Shown: positions 15,801 to 23,512 of the stretch, piece after piece
How the letters are laid out: the number at the start of each line of letters is the position of its first letter
How positions within the stretch are numbered: position 1 is the stretch's first letter
DNA from: JADLEX01 sp964586775
GTDB lineage: Bacteria; Lernaellota; Lernaellaia; JACKCT01
DNA length: 24,836 nt
Reading direction: 5' to 3'
Assembly (NCBI GenBank): GCA_964586775.1
Contig: CAZPJD010000262.1
Coordinates: 1-24,836 of the forward strand
Position numbers and translations under genes: made by a program
The notes under the pieces: generated by a model
What the model saw: only the letters and a program-made list of their open reading frames with translations
The model's database searches: none
Told to the model about the DNA's origin: nothing

Positions 15801-17198
15801 ATGAGTCATGTCATCGCCCCCATTCCCGACGAACCTGTTCTTCCCACCCTCAATGCCGACGGATCGCGCCGCTGGCTGCGGCCCAAACTCGCAACCGGCC
15901 GCTTCTACCGAACCCGCCTTGTCGTCGCGTGGGTGCTGATCGTCGTCTTCACGGCGATCCCGTGGATTCGCATGAGCGGCAAACCGATCGTTCTGCTCGA
16001 CCTGCCGGCGCGCCAGTTCACGTTTTTCGGAACCACGTTCTTTTCCACCGACACCGTGTTGCTGATGCTCTTCATGGTGGCGCTGCTGGTGGGCGTGTTT
16101 TTGTTAAGCGCGCTCTTTGGTCGCGTGTGGTGCGGGTGGGCGTGCCCGCAGACCGTGTATATGGAGTTCGTCTACCGCCCGATCGAGCGCCTGTTCGAAG
16201 GATCACCATCGGCGCAGAAGCAACTCGACGCACAGGGGATCTCGGCAAAGCGCCTGCTCAAGTACGTCGTCTACCTGCTCATATCCCTGTTCCTTGCGCA
16301 CACCTTCCTGGCGTATTTCGTCGGTGTCGATCAGCTTCGCCACTGGATGACGCGCTCTCCCGTGGAACACCCGGCGTCATTTCTCATCATGGCGCTCACG
16401 ACCGCGCTGATGGTGTTCAACTTCTCGTGGTTCCGCGAGCAAACCTGCCTCGTCGCTTGCCCCTACGGGCGTTTTCAGTCCGTGCTGCTCGACAGGTTTT
16501 CGCTCATCGTGGGCTACGATCCCAACCGCGGCGAACCGCGCGCCAAGATGGGTCCGCGCAAGAAGGCGGGCGAGGGAGCGGCATTCGGCGACTGCGTCGA
16601 TTGCGGCGCATGCGTCGTGACCTGCCCGACGGGCATCGACATCCGAAAGGGCCTGCAGATGGAGTGCGTGCATTGCACGCAGTGCATCGACGCCTGCGAC
16701 GACATCATGGCGCGGCTCGGCAAGCCGCTCGGCCTGATTCGCTACACCACCAAGAGCGAACTCGAGGGCGAGCCGAAACGCGTGTGGCGTCCGCGAACGA
16801 TCGCGTATCCGCTCGTGATGGTCGCCGTCCTCTCGGCGTTGACCTGGGCGCTCGCGTCGAAGAGCGACACCGACCTGACGATGCTCCGCGGTCTCGGAGC
16901 GCCCTATACCGAGTTGACGCCGGAGCGGATCTCGAATCAGATCCGCATCAAGATCGTCAACCGCGCCTCGTCGGTTCGCGAGTATCGAATCGAGCTGTTG
17001 GACTTGCCCGAGGCGACGATGATCGCGCCGCAGAACCCGCTGCCCGTCCCCGCGGGCAAGTCCGTCGAGACGAGCGTCTTTGTCACCGCGCCGCGTTCGG
17101 TGTTCAAAGCCGGCGAACGGGCGGTGAAGTTCCGCATCGGCGACGGCGATCGATACGTACAGGAAACCGGATACCGGCTCCTCGGGCCGCAGGACTGA
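15801..17198 (+). CDS. ccoG: CcoG, membrane ferredoxin-like cbb3 oxidase assembly protein (Cu(II) reductase)
   Basis: 465 residues. CcoG reduces Cu(II) to Cu(I) for insertion into the oxidase. It has a NapH-like membrane core with VWCGWACPQTVYMEF and QTCLVACPYGRFQ, each carrying paired Cys. Two [4Fe-4S] clusters follow: CVDCGACVVTCP from Cys265 and CVHCTQCIDACD from Cys289. After a last membrane helix (about residues 335-355), a periplasmic Ig-like FixG C-terminal domain closes the protein. ATG 15801 has GAAGGA 8 bases upstream. It is followed after two bases by ccoH, so the two are translated as a pair. Confidence 0.95.
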   Translation: MSHVIAPIPDEPVLPTLNADGSRRWLRPKLATGRFYRTRLVVAWVLIVVFTAIPWIRMSGKPIVLLDLPARQFTFFGTTFFSTDTVLLMLFMVALLVGVFLLSALFGRVWCGWACPQTVYMEFVYRPIERLFEGSPSAQKQLDAQGISAKRLLKYVVYLLISLFLAHTFLAYFVGVDQLRHWMTRSPVEHPASFLIMALTTALMVFNFSWFREQTCLVACPYGRFQSVLLDRFSLIVGYDPNRGEPRAKMGPRKKAGEGAAFGDCVDCGACVVTCPTGIDIRKGLQMECVHCTQCIDACDDIMARLGKPLGLIRYTTKSELEGEPKRVWRPRTIAYPLVMVAVLSALTWALASKSDTDLTMLRGLGAPYTELTPERISNQIRIKIVNRASSVREYRIELLDLPEATMIAPQNPLPVPAGKSVETSVFVTAPRSVFKAGERAVKFRIGDGDRYVQETGYRLLGPQD

Positions 17199-17200
17199 TC

Positions 17201-17692
17201 GTGGTCGAATCGTCGGAATCGAAAAAGCGCGGGTGGTATTGGCCCGTGCTCGTGCTCGCCCTGCTGGGCGCGTTGCTCCTCATGAACGGAGTGATGCTCT
17301 ACGTCGCCACGCGCGATCCGTCCTTTGCCGTCGAGAAAGACTACTACCAGAAGGCCCTCGACTGGGACCAAAAACGCGCGCGGGACGTCGCCAGCGACGC
17401 GCTGGGCTGGTCCATCGCCGTGTCGCTCGAGTCGGCGGAAGGGGGCATTCGCGTGGTCGCAACCGTCGCGGATCGCGAGGGCGCGCCCGTGGACGGGGCG
17501 AATGTGGCGCTCGAGGCGTTTCACGTCGCCCGATCGGCGGCCGAGCGAAACGTCACGCTGTCCGAGGAGTCGCCCGGTCGGTACGAGGTGAGGTGGCCCG
17601 CGATGCGTCCGGGTCTGTGGGAGCTTCGATTCCGCGTGGAAAAGGGCGAGCAACGATTCACGAAGACGATCCGCGAATCGTGGGCGCCCTGA
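17201..17692 (+). CDS. ccoH: CcoH/FixH cbb3 oxidase assembly protein
   Basis: 163 residues starting at GTG 17201, two bases after the ccoG stop and with AGGA 7 bases upstream. FixH-type features are a Trp-Tyr-Trp entry to one membrane helix (about residues 10-32), then the conserved RDPSFAVEKDYYQKALDWDQ segment, and a beta-rich periplasmic domain. CcoH helps assemble and stabilise cbb3 oxidase and acts with the copper ATPase CcoI. The ccoGH pair ends here, facing the convergent DUF547 gene only 17 bases away. Confidence 0.92.
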   Translation: MVESSESKKRGWYWPVLVLALLGALLLMNGVMLYVATRDPSFAVEKDYYQKALDWDQKRARDVASDALGWSIAVSLESAEGGIRVVATVADREGAPVDGANVALEAFHVARSAAERNVTLSEESPGRYEVRWPAMRPGLWELRFRVEKGEQRFTKTIRESWAP

Positions 17693-17709
17693 TGCGCCCC
17701 CGTCGCCCG

Positions 17710-18690
17710 TCATGCGACGCGGTTGAGCGACCAGTCGTATCGAATGAAATGCAGCGCCAGACCCTGGGCGTTCGCATCGCGCAGCCGGGTGCGCAAACCC
17801 CCCTCAGAGTGGTGTTCCGCAAACTCGCGGATGCCGGCCTCGCCGCCGAAATCCGCCGCGAAGTAGCGAAACGTGATCGGCAGCTCGATGCGCCCTTTCG
17901 CCGCATTCACGCGGACGTCGCCGTTCACCCAGTTCGCCGCGGCGGAGTCGAGTTGCGCGTCGAGCAAATCGGCGTCGTAGAACCCGACGGCGGGGCAGCT
18001 CTCGGATGCGCAAACGAGCGCGGCGTGCACGCGGGGATCGACGCGGGACATGGCCCACGCACGGCGCGGATCGCCGGAGCGAAACGGCGCGCGACCGAGC
18101 GCGGGATGGGGCGAGTTGGCGCGGATGGCGCCGTTTTCGATGTCGTCGAGCGTCAGCACGTGGCCGCCGATCCGGTACGCGACGAGGCCGAAGAATCCGG
18201 GGATTTCCATGACGGAGCCGCGGATGCCGAGTGCCAGCACGCCGTGGATCGCGAGCACGTTGTAGAGGTTGATCCAGAACGCGAGGCGCTCGGCATCGCC
18301 GCGAAGTGCGCCCGGGTCGACTTGCGCGAGCGCGGGCGCGGTCAGGGTGAGTTGCCGGTAGGCTTCGGAGTCTCGCAGGGCGTCGTAAGATACGTTTCCT
18401 CCCGCGTCGATCGCGGTCGTTTTCAACGCGAGGCGAATCCGGGCGAGTTGCAAGAGGACGTCGTCGCCGTGTTCGCCGGTCGGTCCATCGTTGAGCACGC
18501 ACGGTTGCCGCAGGCTCGCGGGAAGCAAGCCCCGGAAAGCGAGACGCGACGGACGCACGTGCCGCACGATGTCCCACGCATCGCGGAACTTGATGAGCGC
18601 GGACGAAATCACCCGGGTCAATCCTTTCGAAGCGCCTTCACGCTCGCGATCATGCACGAATTGCGTGAACGCGGCCACGGCCGACGACAT
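17710..18690 (-). CDS. DUF547-domain protein
   Basis: 326 residues from ATG 18690. DUF547 hallmarks are AFWINLYNVLAIHGVL (137-152), LDDIENGAIR (181-190) and VDPRVHAALVCASESCP (217-233) with Cys227 and Cys232, followed by ITFRYFAADFGG. The domain is widespread and its biochemistry is unsettled, so no reaction is assigned. The first 30 residues are Arg/Glu-rich and lack a signal peptide. A GTG at 18612 (residue 27) has AAAGGA nine bases upstream and may be the true start, because the upstream ATG has its AAGGA directly abutting. The gene sits in reverse between ccoH and the SafE-like gene, so it interrupts the oxidase assembly genes. Confidence 0.9.
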   Translation of the reverse strand: MSSAVAAFTQFVHDREREGASKGLTRVISSALIKFRDAWDIVRHVRPSRLAFRGLLPASLRQPCVLNDGPTGEHGDDVLLQLARIRLALKTTAIDAGGNVSYDALRDSEAYRQLTLTAPALAQVDPGALRGDAERLAFWINLYNVLAIHGVLALGIRGSVMEIPGFFGLVAYRIGGHVLTLDDIENGAIRANSPHPALGRAPFRSGDPRRAWAMSRVDPRVHAALVCASESCPAVGFYDADLLDAQLDSAAANWVNGDVRVNAAKGRIELPITFRYFAADFGGEAGIREFAEHHSEGGLRTRLRDANAQGLALHFIRYDWSLNRVA

Positions 18691-18701
18691 TCCTTTTCAT
18701 C

Positions 18702-18720
18702 GATACGCGCGACGCGTATC
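18702..18720. promoter_or_regulatory. Perfect inverted repeat in divergent promoter region, operator candidate
   Basis: GATACGCG-CGA-CGCGTATC (8 + 3 + 8, exact) lies in the 50 bases between the divergent DUF547 and SafE-like genes. Its size and placement fit a dimeric repressor or activator site that could control both genes. No regulator gene is in the window. Confidence 0.45.
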
Positions 18721-18740
18721 CTCCGTTTCAGAGGTCCCTC

Positions 18741-19508
18741 ATGACCGCGCTTCTGTTGACGGTGCTGACCGCGAGCGTTTTGGGCAGTTTGCATTGCGTG
18801 GGCATGTGCGGCGGGTTGGTGACGTTCTACGCGGGTAGCGACGCCAGCGTCGGCGTACGGCGATTCGCGAGCCACGTCGCCTACAACGGCGGAAGGCTTT
18901 TCACCTACGTGCTGCTCGGCGCGGTGGCGGGCGCGTTCGGTTCGGTCGTCGATCTCGCGGGATCGCGCGCCGGATACGCGCGCGTCGCGGGGATCGTCGC
19001 CGGGGCGCTCATGATCTTTTGGGGCGTGTACGCGCTGGCGCAGGCATTGGGCGCGAAGCTACCGAGTGTGCCCGCCCCGGCCTTTGTCACGCGCTGGGCC
19101 TCGAAGGTGTATGGCGAATTGCGCGGCAAGCCGCCGGCCATTCGCGCGCTCGCCCTCGGCTTGTTCTCGACATTTCTCCCCTGCGGCTGGCTCTACGCAT
19201 TCGCCATCGTCGCGGCGGGTACGGGACACTCGTACACGGGCATGGCGGTCATGGCGGCGTTTTGGCTTGGCACGCTGCCGTGGATGGCGGCGCTCGGGGT
19301 CAGCGTTCAGATCGTCGCCGAGCCGATCCGCCGCCACGTCCCCGTGCTGATGGCGATCGTGCTGGTTGTCGTCGGCGTGCTGTCGGTCTTGGACCGCTCG
19401 GCGATTCCCTTCGAGCGCGCGGCGACGGTCGGCAGCGTCAAGGCCGTTTCGATCACCGACCCCTCGGCCTCGACCGGCGAGGGCGAGTCCTGCTGCAAGA
19501 AGCATTGA
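18741..19508 (+). CDS. TauE/SafE-family (DsbD_2-type) membrane protein of cbb3 oxidase maturation
   Basis: 255 residues with about six membrane helices. The N-terminal SVLGSLHCVGMCGG (Cys19, Cys23) and the central FSTFLPCGWLYAF (Cys148) are hallmarks of the DsbD_2 / 'sulfite exporter TauE/SafE' group often found beside ccoI. Members are thought to move reductant or copper across the inner membrane for cytochrome maturation; the exact role is not settled. The C-terminus adds a short tail ending ESCCKKH, a possible metal-binding Cys pair. Its stop overlaps the TTG start of ccoI, so the two are translationally coupled. The ATG has AGAGG seven bases upstream. Confidence 0.88.
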   Translation: MTALLLTVLTASVLGSLHCVGMCGGLVTFYAGSDASVGVRRFASHVAYNGGRLFTYVLLGAVAGAFGSVVDLAGSRAGYARVAGIVAGALMIFWGVYALAQALGAKLPSVPAPAFVTRWASKVYGELRGKPPAIRALALGLFSTFLPCGWLYAFAIVAAGTGHSYTGMAVMAAFWLGTLPWMAALGVSVQIVAEPIRRHVPVLMAIVLVVVGVLSVLDRSAIPFERAATVGSVKAVSITDPSASTGEGESCCKKH

Positions 19509-21922
19509 GCGCTTCCGATCACATCGACTGCACGCACTGCGGCCTGCCGGTTCCGCCCGCGCTGGTGGAGCCGGGCGCCGAGCGGCAGTTTTGCTGCAAC
19601 GGCTGCCGCACGGTCTACGCCGTCCTGCACGATCACGGCCTCGACCGCTACTACGATTTCGTCGACACGCAGACCGGCCGCCCCCAGACCGCGAAGGTGA
19701 CGGGACGCGGTTTCGAGGAATTCGACGATCCCGCGTTTCAGAATCTTTACGCCCGCGATCTCGACGACGGCCTTCGCATCATCGAGCTTTATCTCGAAGG
19801 CGTTCACTGCGCGGCGTGCGTGTGGCTGGTCGAAAAGGTCCCGGTCGCCATTCCCGGCGTTGTCGAGGCGCGGCTCGATTTCGGCAAATCGCTCGCGCGC
19901 GTCGTGTGGGACCCGGCGAAGCAAAAACTCTCGGAGATCGCGCGGTTTCTGGACTCGCTTGGATATCCCGCGCATCCGTTTCGCGGCGTGAAGGTCCGCG
20001 AGATCCGGCGTCGCGAAGACCGCACGATGCTGATTCGCATCGGCGTCGCGGCGGCGGCGGCGGGCAACGTCATGTTCATTGCGTTCGCGTTGTATGGCGC
20101 GATGTTTACCGACATGGATCCCGAGCTGAAATCGCTCTTTCGCTGGACGAGCCTCGGCCTGACGATTCCCGCGGTGCTGTGGTCGGGCTCGGTGTTCTTC
20201 ACCGGCGCGTGGGCGGCGCTGCGAACGCGCACGCTGCACATGGATCTGCCCATCGCCATCGGCCTTGCGGCGGGCTTCTTCGGCGGCGCACTCAATACGG
20301 TGCGCGGCGTGGGTGAGGTGTATTTCGATTCGGTCACCGTCCTGATCTTTCTGCTGCTCGTCGGACGTTGGTTGCAGACGCGCCAACAACGGCACGCGGC
20401 GGATGCGGCGGAGCTGCTGTTTTCGCTCGCGCCCACGAGCGCGAGGCGCATCGAAAACGGCAAGGTCACGGTCGTTCCGCTCGAAGCCCTGCGCGCGGGC
20501 GATCTCGTCGAGGTGCGCGCGGGCGAGACGATCCCCGCCGACGGCATGGTCGAGGAGGGGCGCTCGGAACTCGACCTCTCGCTGCTCACCGGCGAGTCGC
20601 GACCCGTCGCGGTGCGCGCGGCCGACCGCGTGCACTCGGGCACCACGAACCTCGCATCGCGCGTCGTGATCCGCGTCGAATCGACGGGCGAGAACACGCG
20701 CGTGGGGCGGCTCATGGCGCTCGTCGAGGAGCACGCGCGGCGGCGCGCGCCGATCGTGCGCATGGCCGATCGCATCTCGGGCTGGTTCGTCGCGGCGATT
20801 CTCTCCGTCGCGGCGATCACGTTCGTCGGTTGGTCCTTCGTCGATCTCGATCTCGCCATCGAGCACACGATGGCGCTGCTGATCGTCACGTGCCCCTGCG
20901 CCCTCGGCCTGGCCACGCCGCTCGCGGTGTCCGCGGCGATCGGCAAGGCCGCGCGCGTGGGCATCCTCGTCAAGGGCGGCGACGCGATCGAGCAGCTCGC
21001 GCACCCCGGCACGCTCTGGCTCGACAAGACGGGCACGGTCACGCGCGGGCGGACGGAGCTCGTCGGCTTCGCGGGAGACGAGTCGGTCAAGCCGCTCGTC
21101 GGCGCGCTCGAGGTCCAATCCACGCACCCGGTCGCGCGGGCGTGCGTCGCGGCGTTCGGCGCCCAGATGACGCCCGACGAACCTGCGCGGCAGACGATCG
21201 GCGGCGGCATCGAGGGCGTCGTCGGTGGGCGGCGCGTCGCCGTCGGCTCGCCGGATTTCGTCGCGAAGCTCGTGGGCGAGGTCCCCGAATGGGCGCGCGA
21301 AGCGACAGCGCGCGAACTCGACGCGGCGCACACGCCGGTTCATGTCGCGGTCGACGGAACGCTCACGGCAGTGATGGGTTTCGGCGATCCTCTGCGCGAC
21401 GACGCCGCGCGCACGATCGTGCGCCTGCGCGAGCGCGGCTGGCACGTGGGACTGCTCTCGGGCGATCACCCGGTCATCGTGAACGCGGTGGGTCGGCGGC
21501 TCGATATCGCGCCCGACGCGCTGATCGGCGGCGCGAGCCCCGAAGACAAGCTGCACCGTGTCGAGGAATCGCTGCGAAAAGGCACGGTGGTGATGGTGGG
21601 CGACGGCGTAAACGACGCGGCGGCGCTCTCGGCGGCGTCCGTCGGGGTCGCGGTTCACGGCGGCGCGGAGGCGGGACTGGCCGCGGCCGACGTCTTCCTC
21701 ACGCGCGAAGGGATCGAGCCGATCGTCGCGCTCGTCGAGGGCTCGCGAAAGACCGTGCGCGTCATCCGACGAAATCTGCTCTTTTCGCTTGGCTACAACC
21801 TGCTCGGCGTCACGCTGGCCGTGACGGGCGTGCTCAACCCCCTCATCGCCGCGCTGATGATGCCGGCGAGTTCCATCACGGTCATCACCAGTTCGTTTCG
21901 CGCGAAGACGTTCGTCTCATAA
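19505..21922 (+). CDS. ccoI: CcoI copper-transporting P1B-type ATPase for cbb3 oxidase
   Basis: 805 residues. It pumps Cu(I) across the inner membrane for the oxidase CuB site. The N-terminal Cys-rich ATPase-cat_bd region has CTHCG (Cys9, Cys12) and FCCNGC, typical of CcoI/FixI rather than CopA. An HMA domain follows with GVHCAAC (Cys102, Cys105). Catalytic motifs are TGES, the membrane CPC (463-465), DKTGT with phosphorylated Asp507, STHPVARA and GDGVNDAAAL. The only sensible start is TTG 19505, which overlaps the TGA of the upstream gene in ATTGA; no ATG or GTG lies in frame before the Cys motif. This suggests coupling by stop/start overlap. A terminator-like hairpin follows at 21925. Confidence 0.94.
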   Translation: MSASDHIDCTHCGLPVPPALVEPGAERQFCCNGCRTVYAVLHDHGLDRYYDFVDTQTGRPQTAKVTGRGFEEFDDPAFQNLYARDLDDGLRIIELYLEGVHCAACVWLVEKVPVAIPGVVEARLDFGKSLARVVWDPAKQKLSEIARFLDSLGYPAHPFRGVKVREIRRREDRTMLIRIGVAAAAAGNVMFIAFALYGAMFTDMDPELKSLFRWTSLGLTIPAVLWSGSVFFTGAWAALRTRTLHMDLPIAIGLAAGFFGGALNTVRGVGEVYFDSVTVLIFLLLVGRWLQTRQQRHAADAAELLFSLAPTSARRIENGKVTVVPLEALRAGDLVEVRAGETIPADGMVEEGRSELDLSLLTGESRPVAVRAADRVHSGTTNLASRVVIRVESTGENTRVGRLMALVEEHARRRAPIVRMADRISGWFVAAILSVAAITFVGWSFVDLDLAIEHTMALLIVTCPCALGLATPLAVSAAIGKAARVGILVKGGDAIEQLAHPGTLWLDKTGTVTRGRTELVGFAGDESVKPLVGALEVQSTHPVARACVAAFGAQMTPDEPARQTIGGGIEGVVGGRRVAVGSPDFVAKLVGEVPEWAREATARELDAAHTPVHVAVDGTLTAVMGFGDPLRDDAARTIVRLRERGWHVGLLSGDHPVIVNAVGRRLDIAPDALIGGASPEDKLHRVEESLRKGTVVMVGDGVNDAAALSAASVGVAVHGGAEAGLAAADVFLTREGIEPIVALVEGSRKTVRVIRRNLLFSLGYNLLGVTLAVTGVLNPLIAALMMPASSITVITSSFRAKTFVS

Positions 21923-21924
21923 TC

Positions 21925-21957
21925 GAATTGTGCGCGCGTGGACGCGCGGGGCAATTC
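21925..21957 (+). terminator. Terminator-like hairpin after ccoI
   Basis: GAATTG (21925-21930) pairs with CAATTC (21952-21957), and inside it CGCGCG pairs with CGCGCG around TGGA, with a small internal bulge. It is followed by TTCC rather than a full T-tract. It lies three bases after the ccoI stop codon and before sdaA, a fitting place for the operon to end. Confidence 0.55.
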
Positions 21958-21997
21958 TTCCTAACCTGAATCCGCGCGACATGACGCGGAGAACGGC

Positions 21998-23365
21998 GTG
22001 AGCGAAGCGATCCGCACTTCCATCTTCGAGCTGTTCAAGATCGGCCCCGGGCCGTCGAGCTCGCACACAATCGGGCCGATTCGCGCGGCGCTCGACTTCT
22101 TGCGCGAGTGTCGCTCGCTCGATTCGGCCGCGCGTGCACGGGCGGATCGCATCGAGGTGCGCCTCTTCGGTTCGCTGTCGGCGACGGGCCGGGGGCACGG
22201 CACCGACCGCGCGATTGTCGCGGGGCTGCTCGGCCGCGCGCCGGAGGAGTGCGCACCCGAGTTCATGGCGTCGCTGGATGAACGCCTCGCGGCCGGTATC
22301 GTGGTCGATCTGGGCGGTGCGTCCGTCGTGTTCCGCGGCGGCGATCTCGTCTTCGATCGGGTGCGTCACGAATTCCCGTTCAGCAACACGCTGGTGTTTC
22401 GCCTGTTCGCGGGCGACGCGATGCTGTTCGAGCGCGTGTATTACTCCATCGGCGGTGGGTTCATTCAGTGCGCGGGTCGCGCGGAACTTCCGCGCGTTGA
22501 GCCCGTGTATCCCTACGAAAACGCCGAGGGGCTGAAGGAGCTTCTTGCGCAGTTTCGGATCGGCATCGACCGCCTCGTTATCGAAAACGAGGCGGCGATC
22601 ACGGGATCGTCCGAAAGCAACATCCTCGACCGGCTCGATCGCGTGATGCGCGTGATGGACGAAGCGGTGGAGCGCGGCCTGCGTGCGTCGGGCACGCTGC
22701 CGGGACCCGTGGGTCTTTTGCGCAAAGCGGGTGTGATCTTCGAGCGTTCGTCGCGCGTGGTGAATGTCGTGGACCGGTTCTTGATGCGCCTGTCCGCCTA
22801 CGCGCTGGCCGTATCCGAGGAAAACGCCGCCGGGCATCTCGTCGTCACCGCGCCCACGTCAGGCGCGGCGGGACTCATCCCCGGAGTGGCCTACGCGATG
22901 CAAAAGGATCTGGGCTTCGATCGCGCGGCGGTTCGTCGTGGCCTGCTTGCGGCGGCGGCGGTCGGATTTGTCGCGAAACACAATGCCAGCATCGCAGGGG
23001 CCGAGGTCGGCTGTCAGGGCGAGGTTGGTGTGGCGTCGGCAATGGCCGCGGCAATGCTCGCCACCGCGCGCGGTTTCCCATTCACCATCGCGTCGAACGC
23101 GGCCGAGATCGCGCTGGAACACCACTTGGGTATGACCTGCGACCCGGTCGGCGGCTTCGTGCAGATCCCGTGCGTCGAACGAAACGCCATGGGCGCGGTG
23201 AAGGCGTACAATGCGTATCTGCTCGCGGGGCACGAGCGCCCGCAGGGGCACAAGGTCGATCTCGACCGAGTGATCGCCGCGATGCGCGAAACGGGGCGCG
23301 ACATGTCGAGCAAGTACAAGGAAACGGGCGAGGGCGGCCTCGCCGTCAGCCTCGCCGACTGCTGA
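21998..23365 (+). CDS. sdaA: L-serine ammonia-lyase (L-serine dehydratase, Fe-S type)
   Basis: 455 residues. It converts L-serine to pyruvate and ammonia with an oxygen-sensitive [4Fe-4S] cluster. The N-terminal beta domain begins with IGPGPSSSHTIGP, and the alpha domain contains TAPTSGAAGLIPGV. Cluster Cys are Cys339 (CQGEVG), Cys381 (CDPVGG) and Cys392 (IPCVERN), with the same spacing (42 and 11) as the ligands of characterised single-chain enzymes. The length matches single-chain SdaA. The start is GTG 21998 with CGGAGA about seven bases upstream. A six-codon ATG frame (21981-22001) ends in TGA overlapping this GTG, a possible coupling leader. It is separate from the cco block. Confidence 0.95.
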   Translation: MSEAIRTSIFELFKIGPGPSSSHTIGPIRAALDFLRECRSLDSAARARADRIEVRLFGSLSATGRGHGTDRAIVAGLLGRAPEECAPEFMASLDERLAAGIVVDLGGASVVFRGGDLVFDRVRHEFPFSNTLVFRLFAGDAMLFERVYYSIGGGFIQCAGRAELPRVEPVYPYENAEGLKELLAQFRIGIDRLVIENEAAITGSSESNILDRLDRVMRVMDEAVERGLRASGTLPGPVGLLRKAGVIFERSSRVVNVVDRFLMRLSAYALAVSEENAAGHLVVTAPTSGAAGLIPGVAYAMQKDLGFDRAAVRRGLLAAAAVGFVAKHNASIAGAEVGCQGEVGVASAMAAAMLATARGFPFTIASNAAEIALEHHLGMTCDPVGGFVQIPCVERNAMGAVKAYNAYLLAGHERPQGHKVDLDRVIAAMRETGRDMSSKYKETGEGGLAVSLADC

Positions 23366-23430
23366 AAAGATGATGGCGGCGGACACGACGATTCCGTCTG
23401 GCGGGACCGTCACGAGATTGTCGTATTTCC

Positions 23431-23459
23431 TTGACACGACACATGAGGGTCGGTATTTC
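23431..23459 (+). promoter_or_regulatory. Candidate promoter of the radical SAM gene
   Basis: A perfect -35 TTGACA (23431-23436) is followed by exactly 17 bases and TATTTC (23454-23459), which keeps the TAT half of the -10 box. It lies about 55 bases before the TTG start at 23513 in the 147-base gap after sdaA. Confidence 0.42.
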
Positions 23460-23512
23460 GCAATGAGGCCGTCGATATTTTTCATTCGCGCTCTCTTTGG
23501 ACGAGGCCGGGA

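Noticed and set aside
21923..21997. ccoS small subunit gene after ccoI
   Set aside because: The 75-base gap is too short for ccoS (about 50-60 codons), and the overlapping frames lack its membrane helix.
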